49,555 bases of DNA from Nonomuraea basaltis (GTDB lineage: Bacteria; Actinomycetota; Actinomycetes; Streptosporangiales; Streptosporangiaceae). The position numbers and the translations under genes are program-made. Numbering within the stretch: the stretch's first letter is position 1; each line of letters opens with the position of its first letter. This document shows, one piece after another, positions 32,767-42,721 of the stretch. Location: assembly GCF_005893125.1 (NCBI RefSeq), contig NZ_VCJS01000088.1:1-49555 (forward strand), given 5' to 3'. Below the pieces are notes generated by a model, which was not told the origin of the DNA, did no database searches, and saw nothing but the letters and a program-made list of their open reading frames with translations.

Positions 32767-33648
32767 ATGCGACTTCCGCCCCACATCCTCGTGGTCAACG
32801 GCATCAAGGTCCGCCGGCCGGTCTTCCTGCTGGGAGCTCCGCATTCCGGCGCGGACCTGCTGGCCCGTGCCCTGAAACGCTCCCCGGGCTTCCACGTGAC
32901 GATGGGCCGCGCGTGCGTGGCGCACGTGGTGTACGCCTTCGCCCGCAAGCCGTCCATCGGCCGCACGTCCGGGGCCGTGCGCGTCATGCGCGACGCGCTC
33001 GCCGAATCGTGGCAGGTGCTGCCCCGCTCCTGCGGCGAGTGCGCCGAGCCGTGCAGGGAGGCGGGCGGCGTCACCGGCACCGGGCCCTGCGTGGTCACCG
33101 GTGAGATCACCAGGTTCGGCGACGGCAGCCCCGACCTGATCTACAGCGCTCCCGTGCTGCTGCAGGCGTTCCCCGACGCCCGTTTCGTGCAGCTCATCCG
33201 CGACGGCCGGGACGTGGCGGCCGACATGCTGGCCGATCCGGCGTGCCTGGCCTGGTTCCGGCCGGCGATGCTGCCGGAGCAGACCGAGTTCCCCAACGCG
33301 TTCCTGGGCGTCAACAAGGACGAGCACCTCGACCGGTGGAAGGGCATGGCGGCGGCCGGCAAGTGCGCCCTGCGCTGGCGCAGCGCCGTACGCCTGAGCG
33401 CCGAGCTGCGCAGGACGCTGCCCGAGGGGCAGCTCCTGACGCTCCGGTACGAGGACCTGGTGCTCAAGCCGGCCGAGGCGGTGACCACGCTGACGGAGTT
33501 CCTGGAGACGCGGGTGTCCAAGGTCGCCCTCTACGGCCGCGCCCCGAAGGTCGGCTCCTGGCGGACCCGGCTCCGGCCGGCCGATCTGGAGCTGGTGGAG
33601 AAGGTGGCGCGCGAGGAGCTCAAGCGGCTGGGCTATCCGAAGAGTTGA
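32767..33648 (+). CDS. Sulfotransferase-family protein
   Basis: The 293-residue protein (ATG 32767; GTG 32737 possible) has a PAPS 5'-phosphosulfate loop F-L-L-G-A-P-H-S-G-A-D-L-L near residue 20. The 3'-phosphate motif is F-V-Q-L-I-R-D-G-R-D-V-A-A-D-M near 140, and L-R-Y-E-D-L-V-L-K-P follows near 225. These are the hallmarks of the bacterial sulfotransferase family, which transfers sulfate from PAPS to sugars, lipids or small molecules. A Cys cluster C-G-E-C-A-E-P-C near 85 is unusual and could bind metal. The acceptor is unknown. Confidence 0.87.
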   Translation: MRLPPHILVVNGIKVRRPVFLLGAPHSGADLLARALKRSPGFHVTMGRACVAHVVYAFARKPSIGRTSGAVRVMRDALAESWQVLPRSCGECAEPCREAGGVTGTGPCVVTGEITRFGDGSPDLIYSAPVLLQAFPDARFVQLIRDGRDVAADMLADPACLAWFRPAMLPEQTEFPNAFLGVNKDEHLDRWKGMAAAGKCALRWRSAVRLSAELRRTLPEGQLLTLRYEDLVLKPAEAVTTLTEFLETRVSKVALYGRAPKVGSWRTRLRPADLELVEKVAREELKRLGYPKS

Positions 33649-35506
33649 ACTGGGTGCGGTAGAGCTCGGCGTAGAGCCCGCCGCGGGCCAGCAGCTTCTC
33701 GTGCCCGCCGCGCTCGGCGATGCGGCCGTCGTGCACGACGAGGATTTCGTCGGCCTCCCTGATGGTCGACAGCCGGTGCGCGATGACGAGCGACGTACGG
33801 CCCTCCAGCGCGGTCTTCAGCGCCACCTGCACGGCCGCCTCGGACTCGGAGTCGAGGTGCGCGGTGGCCTCGTCGAGCACGACCACGCGCGGCGCCTTGA
33901 GCAGCAGCCTGGCCAGCGCCAGGCGCTGCTTCTCGCCGCCCGACAGGCGGTAGCCACGGTCGCCGACGACGGTGTCGAGCTGCTCGGGCAGGCCCTCGAC
34001 GAGATCGCCGATCTGCGCGGCCTTGAGAGCCTCCCAGATCTCCTCGTCGGTCGCCTCGGGCCTGGCATAGCGGAGGTTGGCCCCGATCGTGTCATGGAAG
34101 AGATGGGCGTCCTGCATGACCACGCCCACGGTGTCGCGCAGCGAGGCGAGCGTGGCGTCGCGCACGTCCAGCCCGTTGATCCGGACGGCGCCCTCGTTGA
34201 CGTCGTAGAGGCGGGAGACGAGCGAGGTGATCGTCGTCTTGCCCGCGCCCGAGTGACCGACCAGGGCGATGAGCTGCCCGGGCCGGGCCGTGAACGACAC
34301 GCCCTTCAGCACGGGATGCGAGGGCCCTGTGTCCTGCCTGGCCACCGACTCCAGCGATGCCAGGGAGACCTCCTCCGCGGCCGGATAGCGGAAGCGCACG
34401 TCGTCGAACTCGATCGTCACGGGGCCGTCCGGCACCGGCACGGCCCCGTCCCGCTCCGCCACCATGGGCCTGAGGTCGAGGATCTCGAAGACGCGGTCGA
34501 AGCTGACGAGCGCGGTCATCACGTCGACGTGCACGTTGGACAGGGATGTGAGGGGGCCGTAGAGGCGCATCAGCAGCGCGGCCAGGGCCACCAGCGTGCC
34601 CAGCTCGAAGACGCCGGACACCGACAGGACGCCGCCGATGCCGTACACCAGGGCCGTGGCCAGCGCCGCGACCAGGCCGAGCGCGACCCGGAACACGGTG
34701 CCGTACATGCCGACCGTCACGCCCACGTCGCGCACCCTGGCCGCCCGCCTGCCGAACACCTCGGCGTCGTCCTCGGGGCGCCCGTACAGCTTGGCGACCA
34801 TGGCGCCGGCCACGTTGAACCGCTCGGTCGTGACCGAGCTCATCTCGGCGTCGAGCTGCATCTGCTCGCGCGTCAGCGCCGACATGCGGCGGCCGACGAA
34901 CTTGGCGGGCACGATGAAGACCGGCAGCAGCACCAGCGCGACCAGCGTCACCTGCCACGACAGCACCAGCATGGCGCCCAGCACCAGGACCAGGCTGACC
35001 ACGTTGGAGACCACGGACGACAGCGTGCTCGTCAGCGCCCGCTGGGCGCCGATCACGTCGGTGTTGAGCCTGCTGACCAGCGCGCCGGTCTGCGCCCGCA
35101 TGAAGAACGCCACCGGCATGCGCTGCACGTGGTCGAACACCTCGGTACGCAGGTCGTAGATCAGCCCCTCGCCGATGCGCGAGGAGAACCACCGCTGCGC
35201 CAGCGTCAGCCCGGCGTCCACCAGCGCCAGCACGGCGATCGCCACGGCCAGCCCGATCACGACCCCGGTCTGCTTCGGCAGGATGCCGTCGTCGATGATC
35301 GCCTTCATCAGCAGCGGGTTCGCGATCACGATCACCGCGCCCAGCACGACGAGCGCCAGGAACGCCGCGATCTGCCTCGTGTGCGGCCGGGCGTACCGGG
35401 CGATGCGCCGGACCGTGCCGGGACGCAGCCGCTGCTTGGTCACCGACTCGTCGTGGCGCAGCGACCTCATCACATTGGGGCCGAAGCCCCCGCCCATCAT
35501 CGCCAT
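33620..35506 (-). CDS. ABC exporter (fused permease and ATPase), homodimer type
   Basis: The 628-residue protein (ATG 35506 after GGAGGTGGG) has six membrane segments in residues about 35-330 and a complete ATPase domain. Walker A is G-H-S-G-A-G-K-T-T, the signature is L-S-G-G-E-K-Q-R, Walker B is V-V-V-L-D-E-A-T-A with catalytic Glu, and the H-loop is V-I-A-H-R-L-S. All sites are canonical, so it can work as a homodimer, unlike the 19051/20910 pair. The cargo is unknown. Its 3' end overlaps the convergent sulfotransferase gene by 29 bases. Confidence 0.92.
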   Translation of the reverse strand: MAMMGGGFGPNVMRSLRHDESVTKQRLRPGTVRRIARYARPHTRQIAAFLALVVLGAVIVIANPLLMKAIIDDGILPKQTGVVIGLAVAIAVLALVDAGLTLAQRWFSSRIGEGLIYDLRTEVFDHVQRMPVAFFMRAQTGALVSRLNTDVIGAQRALTSTLSSVVSNVVSLVLVLGAMLVLSWQVTLVALVLLPVFIVPAKFVGRRMSALTREQMQLDAEMSSVTTERFNVAGAMVAKLYGRPEDDAEVFGRRAARVRDVGVTVGMYGTVFRVALGLVAALATALVYGIGGVLSVSGVFELGTLVALAALLMRLYGPLTSLSNVHVDVMTALVSFDRVFEILDLRPMVAERDGAVPVPDGPVTIEFDDVRFRYPAAEEVSLASLESVARQDTGPSHPVLKGVSFTARPGQLIALVGHSGAGKTTITSLVSRLYDVNEGAVRINGLDVRDATLASLRDTVGVVMQDAHLFHDTIGANLRYARPEATDEEIWEALKAAQIGDLVEGLPEQLDTVVGDRGYRLSGGEKQRLALARLLLKAPRVVVLDEATAHLDSESEAAVQVALKTALEGRTSLVIAHRLSTIREADEILVVHDGRIAERGGHEKLLARGGLYAELYRTQFNSSDSPAA

Positions 35507-35606
35507 TCGGGGGATCCCACCTCCTCCCCGGAGACAGCGCCGCCGAGGCACCCGCCGATTCCCGGATCAGCTCACCGCGAAACCCGGACAGGCGATGGAT
35601 GCCGCG

Positions 35607-35633
35607 CGGCCGCTCCAAGGAGCGGAGCGGCCG
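35607..35633 (-). terminator. Terminator hairpin after the enoyl-CoA hydratase gene
   Basis: CGGCCGCTCC (35607-35616) and GGAGCGGCCG (35624-35633) form a perfect 10-bp stem just beyond the stop at 35641. Confidence 0.65.
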
Positions 35634-35640
35634 AGCCGGC

Positions 35641-36462
35641 TCAGCCGAACAGGGCCTTGATGCGGCCGGCCTGTTCCAGGCCCTCGGCCGCACACTGCTC
35701 CTCCAGGGTGCGTGAGCCCGCCCCCTGGAGGAGTCGTTTCGTCGCGGCCGCCGCGTCCCGGTTGGTCGACAGCAGCTCCGCGATCTTGCCTTGTACGGCT
35801 TGCTCCAGGTCGCCCCGGGCGACCACTTTCTCGGCGAGGCCGATCCGCATGGCCTCGTCCGCGCGCACGGTCCTGGCGGTCAGGCAGATGTCGATCGCCT
35901 TGGCCAGGCCCACCAGCTCGACGAGGGGCTTGGTCCCCGTCAGGTCGGGCACCAGGCCCAGTGCGGGCTCTTTCATACAGAACGAAACATCATCCGCCAC
36001 GATCCGCAGATCGCAGGCCAGCGCGAGCTGGAACCCCGCGCCGACGGCGTGCCCATGCACTGCGGCGATCGAGACGATCTCCGGGCGGCGCAGCCACAGG
36101 AATCCCGCCTGGGCCTGCCTGACGCGTTGCTCGAGGTCCGCGCCCTCGCTCGCGGCCGCCGAGTTGAACGAGCCCTGCCCGGGCACCCCCTCAGTTGTGA
36201 ACATTCGCAGGTCGATCCCTGCCGAGAAGGACGGTCCCTCACCTTTCACGACGACGACGCGCACCTGCTCGGGCAGGCTCTCGCCGATGCGAGCCAGTGC
36301 CGACCATGTCGCGAACGTTTGTGCGTTGCGCTTTTCCGGCCGGTCCAGCGTGATCGTCGCTATCTCACCGTCCACCTCGAATCGGAGCCCGATCTCGGCC
36401 AATCTCTCGGCAGAGACGTCCTCCGCGTACCCCCCACGCTGTCGCGCCTGTGCTTCCGCCAT
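35641..36462 (-). CDS. Enoyl-CoA hydratase/isomerase family protein
   Basis: This 273-residue crotonase-fold protein has I-T-L-D-R-P-E-K-R-N-A near residue 37. The oxyanion-hole segments are G-P-S-F-S-A-G-I-D-L near 75 and H-G-H-A-V-G-A-G-F-Q-L-A-L-A-C-D near 135. P-A-L-G-L-V-P-D-L-T-G near 165 has Asp where isomerases or other crotonases vary, so hydratase versus isomerase activity is not decided. An N-terminal extension of about 20 residues precedes the fold. It is probably monocistronic, with hairpins on both sides. Confidence 0.9.
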   Translation of the reverse strand: MAEAQARQRGGYAEDVSAERLAEIGLRFEVDGEIATITLDRPEKRNAQTFATWSALARIGESLPEQVRVVVVKGEGPSFSAGIDLRMFTTEGVPGQGSFNSAAASEGADLEQRVRQAQAGFLWLRRPEIVSIAAVHGHAVGAGFQLALACDLRIVADDVSFCMKEPALGLVPDLTGTKPLVELVGLAKAIDICLTARTVRADEAMRIGLAEKVVARGDLEQAVQGKIAELLSTNRDAAAATKRLLQGAGSRTLEEQCAAEGLEQAGRIKALFG

Positions 36463-36483
36463 CGCCCGCTCCCTCCGATGCTG

Positions 36484-36534
36484 ACCGTCGCGCCCGAGCC
36501 TACAGAATATGATTCTGGGCCCGGGCGCGACGGT
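36484..36534. terminator. Long hairpin between two genes
   Basis: ACCGTCGCGCCCG at 36484-36496 pairs perfectly with CGGGCGCGACGGT at 36522-36534, and an inner CAGAAT-ATG-ATTCTG extends the stem. It lies downstream of the HTH gene and upstream of the enoyl-CoA hydratase gene, both on the minus strand. Confidence 0.65.
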
Positions 36535-36581
36535 GGCTGACTAGGGACGGGCGGCTGCGGTCGCACGTTCCGAGGCGGCCG

Positions 36582-36797
36582 TCAGCGCTTGGACTTGCCT
36601 CGAGTCGCCCCGCCGCGCCCGCGCAGAGTCACACCGGACTCGCTAAGGATGCGGTGGATGAACCCGTAAGACCGACCGGTCGAAGCAGCCAGCGCGCGAA
36701 TGCTCTCGCCCTGGGCGTAGCGCTTCTTGAGATCGCCGGCCAGTTTTTCCCGGTCGGCCCCGGTGACCCGGGTGCCCTTCTTCAGTGTCTCGGCCAC
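36582..36797 (-). CDS. Small conserved helix-turn-helix protein (71 aa)
   Basis: The GTG start follows a perfect AGGAGG. The protein reads A-E-T-L-K-K-G-T-R-V-T-G-A-D-R-E-K-L-A, then Y-A-Q-G-E-S-I-R-A-L-A-A-S-T-G-R-S-Y-G-F-I-H-R-I-L-S-E-S-G-V, a clear helix-turn-helix, with a basic tail. I know this as a highly conserved actinobacterial protein, usually located beside an ABC-F gene as here. It is probably a DNA-binding or nucleoid-type factor; targets are unknown. Confidence 0.85.
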   Translation of the reverse strand: MAETLKKGTRVTGADREKLAGDLKKRYAQGESIRALAASTGRSYGFIHRILSESGVTLRGRGGATRGKSKR

Positions 36798-36910
36798 GAG
36801 TACCTCCTGTAGTGCCGGACTTCCGCAGCGTTACTCCGCCATGATCAGTCATTTCAGCGGGATCGGCTACCTACTCCACGGGAAAAGATCCGTACCCACT
36901 CAAATTAAGA

Positions 36911-38521
<1,611 letters not shown>

Positions 38522-38563
38522 TCCCGAGCTAGGAAACGAGGGTTAGGGCGTGGCGACGCCGAT

Positions 38564-38584
38564 CAATCGGGAGTATGCATACCG
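38564..38584. promoter_or_regulatory. Palindromic site upstream of the ABC-F gene
   Basis: GTATGCATAC is a perfect palindrome at 38573-38582, flanked by partly symmetric ATCGG/CCGAT. It is about 50 bases before the start of the ABC-F gene and could be an operator. Confidence 0.35.
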
Positions 38585-38594
38585 ATCAGTGTAG

Positions 38595-38611
38595 GCCCCC
38601 ATGAAGGGGGC
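38595..38611 (-). terminator. Terminator-like hairpin at the end of the rhamnogalacturonan operon
   Basis: GCCCCC-ATGAA-GGGGGC lies 11 bases beyond the exo-lyase stop on the minus strand. Confidence 0.5.
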
Positions 38612-38621
38612 TCACCTCTGG

Positions 38622-41219
38622 TTAACGTTCCGCCAGGTGCTCGCCGATCAGCGCGAGGTTGTGGATGGCGGCCAGGCCGAACTGCGCGGCCCCGTTGGTG
38701 CTGACGAACGGCGCCTCCCGCACCGGCGACAGCACCTCCGGCCCGTCCACCACGGTCAAGTGCCAGTCCCGCTGCCGCTGCATCGGGTTGCTGTTGAGCT
38801 GGTCGCCCTCGTCGAGGTCGAACTTCCGCCACGCCCACGCGGCCAGCTCCGCGTCGCCCATCCGGGCGGCCGCGTACGCGGTGAGCCTGCTGTGCGCCTG
38901 GATCAGCGAGATCCCGGACAGCCGCTCCCCCACCTCCGCCTCCTGCTGCTCGGGAGTGGCCAGGTAGAGGCGGCAGTAGTCCAGCCACGCCCGCTCGAAC
39001 CCGGGCGCGTCCAGCCGGAGCGCGATCAGCTCCGCGCAGATCTCCGGCAGCCCGAACAGGGAGGACAGGTGCGAGACCGAGATCTTGTCCCGCGAGGTGT
39101 CGAACCGGCCCGTCGCCAGGTTCAGCCGGGCCTCGCCGGTCAGGAAGCCGTTCGGCAGCGCCCCGATGTCGGCCATCGTGCCCAGCAACCGGTCTCTGGC
39201 CCGCTCGTCGCCGTGCCGCTCCCACCGGGTCAGCCAGGCCGCCGCGAGCGACCCCCAGTCGGTGCCGAGCCCGACCGACAGCGCCGCCGGATCCGGGGTG
39301 TAGACGTCCTCGCGCACCTTGCGCGTGGGGTCGATCACCGTGAACGTCTCCTCGGGCACGCTGAGCTCGTCCATCAGGTCGCCGGTGCGCTCGTCGGCGG
39401 TCAGGTAGTAGTAGAAGCGCCGGTAGGCGGCGTTGGAGATGCGCAGTTGCTTGCAGCTGCACCCCCAGTGCTGCACGTTGTGCCGGCTGCCCAGGCCCTT
39501 CCAGCGGCCGAGGTGGTAGACGTCGACCTCGCCGGTGTGCCGGGTCATGGCCTCGGCGAAGCGGAAGACGTCGGCCCGCCCGGTGCGCAGATACTGCAGC
39601 CACAGCCACAGGTCGGGTGACAGCTCGGAGTTGTCCCAGGCGTAGCCGCCCACGTCGTAGCGCCAGGTGTGCCGGTCCTGGTCGTAGGTGTGCATGACGT
39701 CGCCGTAGTCCCAGAACCCGTACCACCTGCGCTGCTCGCGCTCCCGCACGTACAGCTCGAACAGGAAGTCCAGCCGGTCCTCGATCTTCGCGTGCGCGGG
39801 CGTGGAGCGGTCGGGCAGCTCCCAGACGCCGAACACGCCGGCCTCCCGCACCCGCTCGGGGGACGCGGCCAGCAGTCCCGGCGCGTTCATCGCGGCCGCG
39901 TAGGCGGCCAGGTCCGGCGAGGAGGGCGTGGTGTCGCAGGCGCGCAGGGTCAGCTCGTGGGAACGCGCCACGCCGTGGGCGTCGCCGAACCCGGGCTCGT
40001 AGTCCTCGTACGTGATCTCCAGGCCCTCGAGCTGCTCGGCGAAGGTGTCCTGGCCCATGCCGTCGTGGTAGAAGCGAAGGTCCATGGCGGGCGCGGACGG
40101 CGACCACAGCCAGACGGTCGCGGTGGCCAGGCCGGTGGCCGCGTTCCTGATGTCCAGGCGCGTCGGGTGCAGGCGCCAGAAGTCGCGCAGCCCGAAGCCG
40201 AGGCCGCCGCTCACGCCGCCGAGGTAACCGTACCCGGCCGAGCGGGTGCCCGACGGGATCGTCACCCACGCGTGGCCGTCGGCGGTGCGTTTGCGCAGCG
40301 TGAAGCCGTCGGCGGAGCCCTGGTCGAGCGTGTAGTCGTTCCAGGCGGGGATGAGGTGCAACCGGTTGCCGACTTCGGGGTCGATCGCACCGCACGGCTT
40401 GCCCGCGACCTGTGCCCTGCGTACGGACTCGCCGGGGTCGCGGCGCAGCCCGGTCAGGCCGCGCACGGCCTCAGTGAGAAAGCCCGTGAGGAAGCCCTCG
40501 GAGCCGGCCAGCCTGATGTGCCTGTCGTGCGGCTCGTCGCGCATGACCACGTCGGCACGCAGGCCGAGCCCGGCCAGGAAGTCCCGCTCGGGGTCGCCGT
40601 CCCAGACGAACGTGTGCATGACGCGCACGTCCTCGGCGCCGGCGTAGAAGTACAGGCGGACGGTGAACGGCAGCCAGTCGCCGTGCCGGCCCTCCAGGCG
40701 CACCACGGCGCGCACGGGGCCGTCCTGCTCGACCGTGACCCGCTCGACCAGGCCCGTGGCCTGCTCGCGGGCCACCGGACCGCCCTCGTCGGGGGTGGGC
40801 TCGCCCTGGCGCAGGCTCACCAGGCGGACGTCCCTGGCGATCTCACGGCTCCCGCGTGAGATCGACCGGGCCAGCGTGCCGCCCGCCTCCTCGATCGTCC
40901 AGGTGACCACGCCGGTGCCGACGGTCAGCACGCCGCCCTCGCGGGCGACGGTGACGGGCGTGGCGGGCGCGGCCGGCCCGCGGCCCGGTTCGAGCCGGTA
41001 CGTCTCCGCGGGCCCGGGCTGGGCGCCGATGGCGTGGGCCGACCACTTGACCGAGCCGTCCGGCCAGGTGGCGGTCACCCAGCTCTGCACGGGCACCTCG
41101 CCGCCGTCCGCGCCGGTCAGCGCGAACGGCGTGCCCCGCTCGACCGCTCCGCGCGGCCACGGGACTCCCCAGGTCACCCCCTGCTCCCCCGGCCGGTCCA
41201 GCCAGCGCAGTGCTGTCAT
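38622..41219 (-). CDS. Exo-rhamnogalacturonan lyase-family protein (YetA/PcRGLX-like)
   Basis: The 865-residue protein has an N-terminal beta-rich domain (L-R-W-L-D-R-P-G-E-Q-G-V-T-W-G-V-P-W-P-R-G). A large alpha-barrel-like region includes F-G-V-W-E-L-P-D-R-S, W-Y-G-F-W-D-Y-G-D-V-M-H-T-Y-D, Y-A-W-D-N-S-E-L and H-V/H-L-G-R-W-K-G-L-G-S-R-H-N-V-Q-H-W-G. These are typical of the PL26-like rhamnogalacturonan exolyase/YetA group. It would release unsaturated galacturonosyl-rhamnose units from rhamnogalacturonan I. No signal peptide is visible, so it probably works on imported oligosaccharides. It is last in the operon and overlaps the acetylesterase gene by four bases. Confidence 0.87.
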   Translation of the reverse strand: MTALRWLDRPGEQGVTWGVPWPRGAVERGTPFALTGADGGEVPVQSWVTATWPDGSVKWSAHAIGAQPGPAETYRLEPGRGPAAPATPVTVAREGGVLTVGTGVVTWTIEEAGGTLARSISRGSREIARDVRLVSLRQGEPTPDEGGPVAREQATGLVERVTVEQDGPVRAVVRLEGRHGDWLPFTVRLYFYAGAEDVRVMHTFVWDGDPERDFLAGLGLRADVVMRDEPHDRHIRLAGSEGFLTGFLTEAVRGLTGLRRDPGESVRRAQVAGKPCGAIDPEVGNRLHLIPAWNDYTLDQGSADGFTLRKRTADGHAWVTIPSGTRSAGYGYLGGVSGGLGFGLRDFWRLHPTRLDIRNAATGLATATVWLWSPSAPAMDLRFYHDGMGQDTFAEQLEGLEITYEDYEPGFGDAHGVARSHELTLRACDTTPSSPDLAAYAAAMNAPGLLAASPERVREAGVFGVWELPDRSTPAHAKIEDRLDFLFELYVREREQRRWYGFWDYGDVMHTYDQDRHTWRYDVGGYAWDNSELSPDLWLWLQYLRTGRADVFRFAEAMTRHTGEVDVYHLGRWKGLGSRHNVQHWGCSCKQLRISNAAYRRFYYYLTADERTGDLMDELSVPEETFTVIDPTRKVREDVYTPDPAALSVGLGTDWGSLAAAWLTRWERHGDERARDRLLGTMADIGALPNGFLTGEARLNLATGRFDTSRDKISVSHLSSLFGLPEICAELIALRLDAPGFERAWLDYCRLYLATPEQQEAEVGERLSGISLIQAHSRLTAYAAARMGDAELAAWAWRKFDLDEGDQLNSNPMQRQRDWHLTVVDGPEVLSPVREAPFVSTNGAAQFGLAAIHNLALIGEHLAER

Positions 41220-41836
41220 GCGATCTCCTTCAGCCGCTCCGCGACGATCCTCGCCACCTCGTCGGCGCCGCGGAAGCAGAAGTGGGTGTCATCGGCGATC
41301 CCGTCCGGGTAGAGCGGGTGCACGCCGGGCGGGAAGTGCGTGAACAGGGTCGTGGACCCCTCCGGGCCGAGCCGCTCGTACAGCTCGGTGGTGGCGGTGG
41401 TCAGGTCGATGAGCGGCACGTCCTCGGCGACGGCCAGCGCACGGACCCGTTCGGGGTAGTCGCCGTGTGTGGGGACCAGCCGCTCGCCCTCCCATCGGCG
41501 CCGCTGCACCGGCGTGCACAGGACGGGCCGCGCCCCGGCCCCGCGCGCCTCCTCCACGAAGGCGCGCAGGTTCTCCTGGTACGGCAGACCTGGATCCTTC
41601 TGGTCGTTGTGCCCGAACTGGATCACCACCAGGTCGCTGGGCACGACCTCGCGCAGCAGCGCCGCCCACAGGCCCTCGGCACGGTGGCTGGCCGTGGTGG
41701 CGCCGCCCTTGGCGAAGTTGCGCACCGGCCCGCCGGCGTACGCGCCGAGCTGCGCCCCCCAGCCCGACATCGGCGCTTCGAACGCCGGGCAGGAGGCGAC
41801 CGTCGAGTCCCCCGCCAGCAGGACCGTGCGCGTCAT
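41216..41836 (-). CDS. Rhamnogalacturonan acetylesterase (SGNH hydrolase)
   Basis: The 206-residue protein has the SGNH block I Ser in L-L-A-G-D-S-T-V-A near residue 9, block II Gly in F-A-K-G-G-A-T-T, block III Asn in F-G-H-N-D-Q-K-D, and block V Asp/His in D-D-T-H-F-C. This matches RgaE/YesT-type esterases, which remove acetyl groups from rhamnogalacturonan. It has no signal peptide, consistent with intracellular processing alongside the lyase. It overlaps the upstream permease gene by four bases (ATGA region). Confidence 0.9.
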   Translation of the reverse strand: MTRTVLLAGDSTVASCPAFEAPMSGWGAQLGAYAGGPVRNFAKGGATTASHRAEGLWAALLREVVPSDLVVIQFGHNDQKDPGLPYQENLRAFVEEARGAGARPVLCTPVQRRRWEGERLVPTHGDYPERVRALAVAEDVPLIDLTTATTELYERLGPEGSTTLFTHFPPGVHPLYPDGIADDTHFCFRGADEVARIVAERLKEIA

Positions 41837-42708
41837 TCCTTGACCGACCCGATCAGCACGCCCTTGGCGAAGTGCTTCTGCAGGAACGGGTAGAAGAACA
41901 GGATCGGCAGCGTCGCGATCACCACGACGGCGAACTTCAGCCCCTGCACAGGGAAGAAGGCCGTCTCGATCGCGCCGATGGCGTTGGCCGCGTCGGGGCT
42001 CGTGAGCTGCCGCACCAGTACCTGCAGCGTCCACTTCTGGTTGTCGTTGATGTACAACAACGGCGACATGTAGTCGTTCCAGATGCCCACGGCGTAGAAC
42101 AGCGAGAACGTCGCGATGATCGGCTTGGAGAGGGGCAGGACGATCTTGAAGAAGACGCCCATCTCCGAGCACCCGTCGATGCGCGCCGCCTCCTCCAGCG
42201 CCTGCGGCAGCTCCTGGAAGAACGACTTCACGATGATCAGATAGAACGGGTTGATCGCCAGCGGCAGGATCAGCGCCCAGTAGCTGTCGAGCATCCCCAG
42301 GTCGCGCACCACGAGGTAGGTCGGGACGATGCCCCCGCCGAAGACCAGCGTGAAGATGACCAGGTTCAGCACCAGGGTGCGGCCCGGCAGGTATCGCTTG
42401 GCCAGCGGGTAGGCCATGGTCAACGTCAGCGTGAGCTGAAGCACCGTGCCCACCGCGGTCACGATGATGGTGGTGATCATCGCCCGCAGCATCGTGTCGT
42501 TGGCGAAGATGTACTCGTAGGTGCTGGTGACGAACTTCTCCGGCCACAGGAAGAACGGCCGCGCCGAGATCTCCCCTTCGGTGGCGAACGACCCCGCGAG
42601 GACGTAGAAGAGCGGCAGAATGGTGATCAGCGCCAGCGCGCCGAGCACGATGACGTTGAACACGTCGAAGATCCGGCCGCCGAGTGTGTCTTGCTGCTTG
42701 ATCGACAT
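41833..42708 (-). CDS. Carbohydrate ABC permease, LplC/YtcP-like
   Basis: The 291-residue protein has six membrane segments and the E-A-A loop E-A-A-R-I-D-G-C-S-E-M-G-V-F-F-K-I-V-L-P-L near residue 195, which docks the ATPase. F-G-G-G-I-V-P-T-Y-L and W-N-D-Y-M-S-P-L-L-Y are characteristic of the LplC subfamily for complex oligosaccharides. No ATPase gene is in the operon; a shared MsiK-type ATPase elsewhere is usual in actinomycetes. It lies 13 bases after the other permease gene. Confidence 0.93.
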   Translation of the reverse strand: MSIKQQDTLGGRIFDVFNVIVLGALALITILPLFYVLAGSFATEGEISARPFFLWPEKFVTSTYEYIFANDTMLRAMITTIIVTAVGTVLQLTLTLTMAYPLAKRYLPGRTLVLNLVIFTLVFGGGIVPTYLVVRDLGMLDSYWALILPLAINPFYLIIVKSFFQELPQALEEAARIDGCSEMGVFFKIVLPLSKPIIATFSLFYAVGIWNDYMSPLLYINDNQKWTLQVLVRQLTSPDAANAIGAIETAFFPVQGLKFAVVVIATLPILFFYPFLQKHFAKGVLIGSVKE

Positions 42709-42721
42709 GATCCCTCGCTCC

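Noticed and set aside
33701..36484. 927-codon plus-strand open frame
   Set aside because: It is a shadow of the ABC exporter and enoyl-CoA hydratase genes on the minus strand; composition is dominated by His, Arg, Gln and Val.
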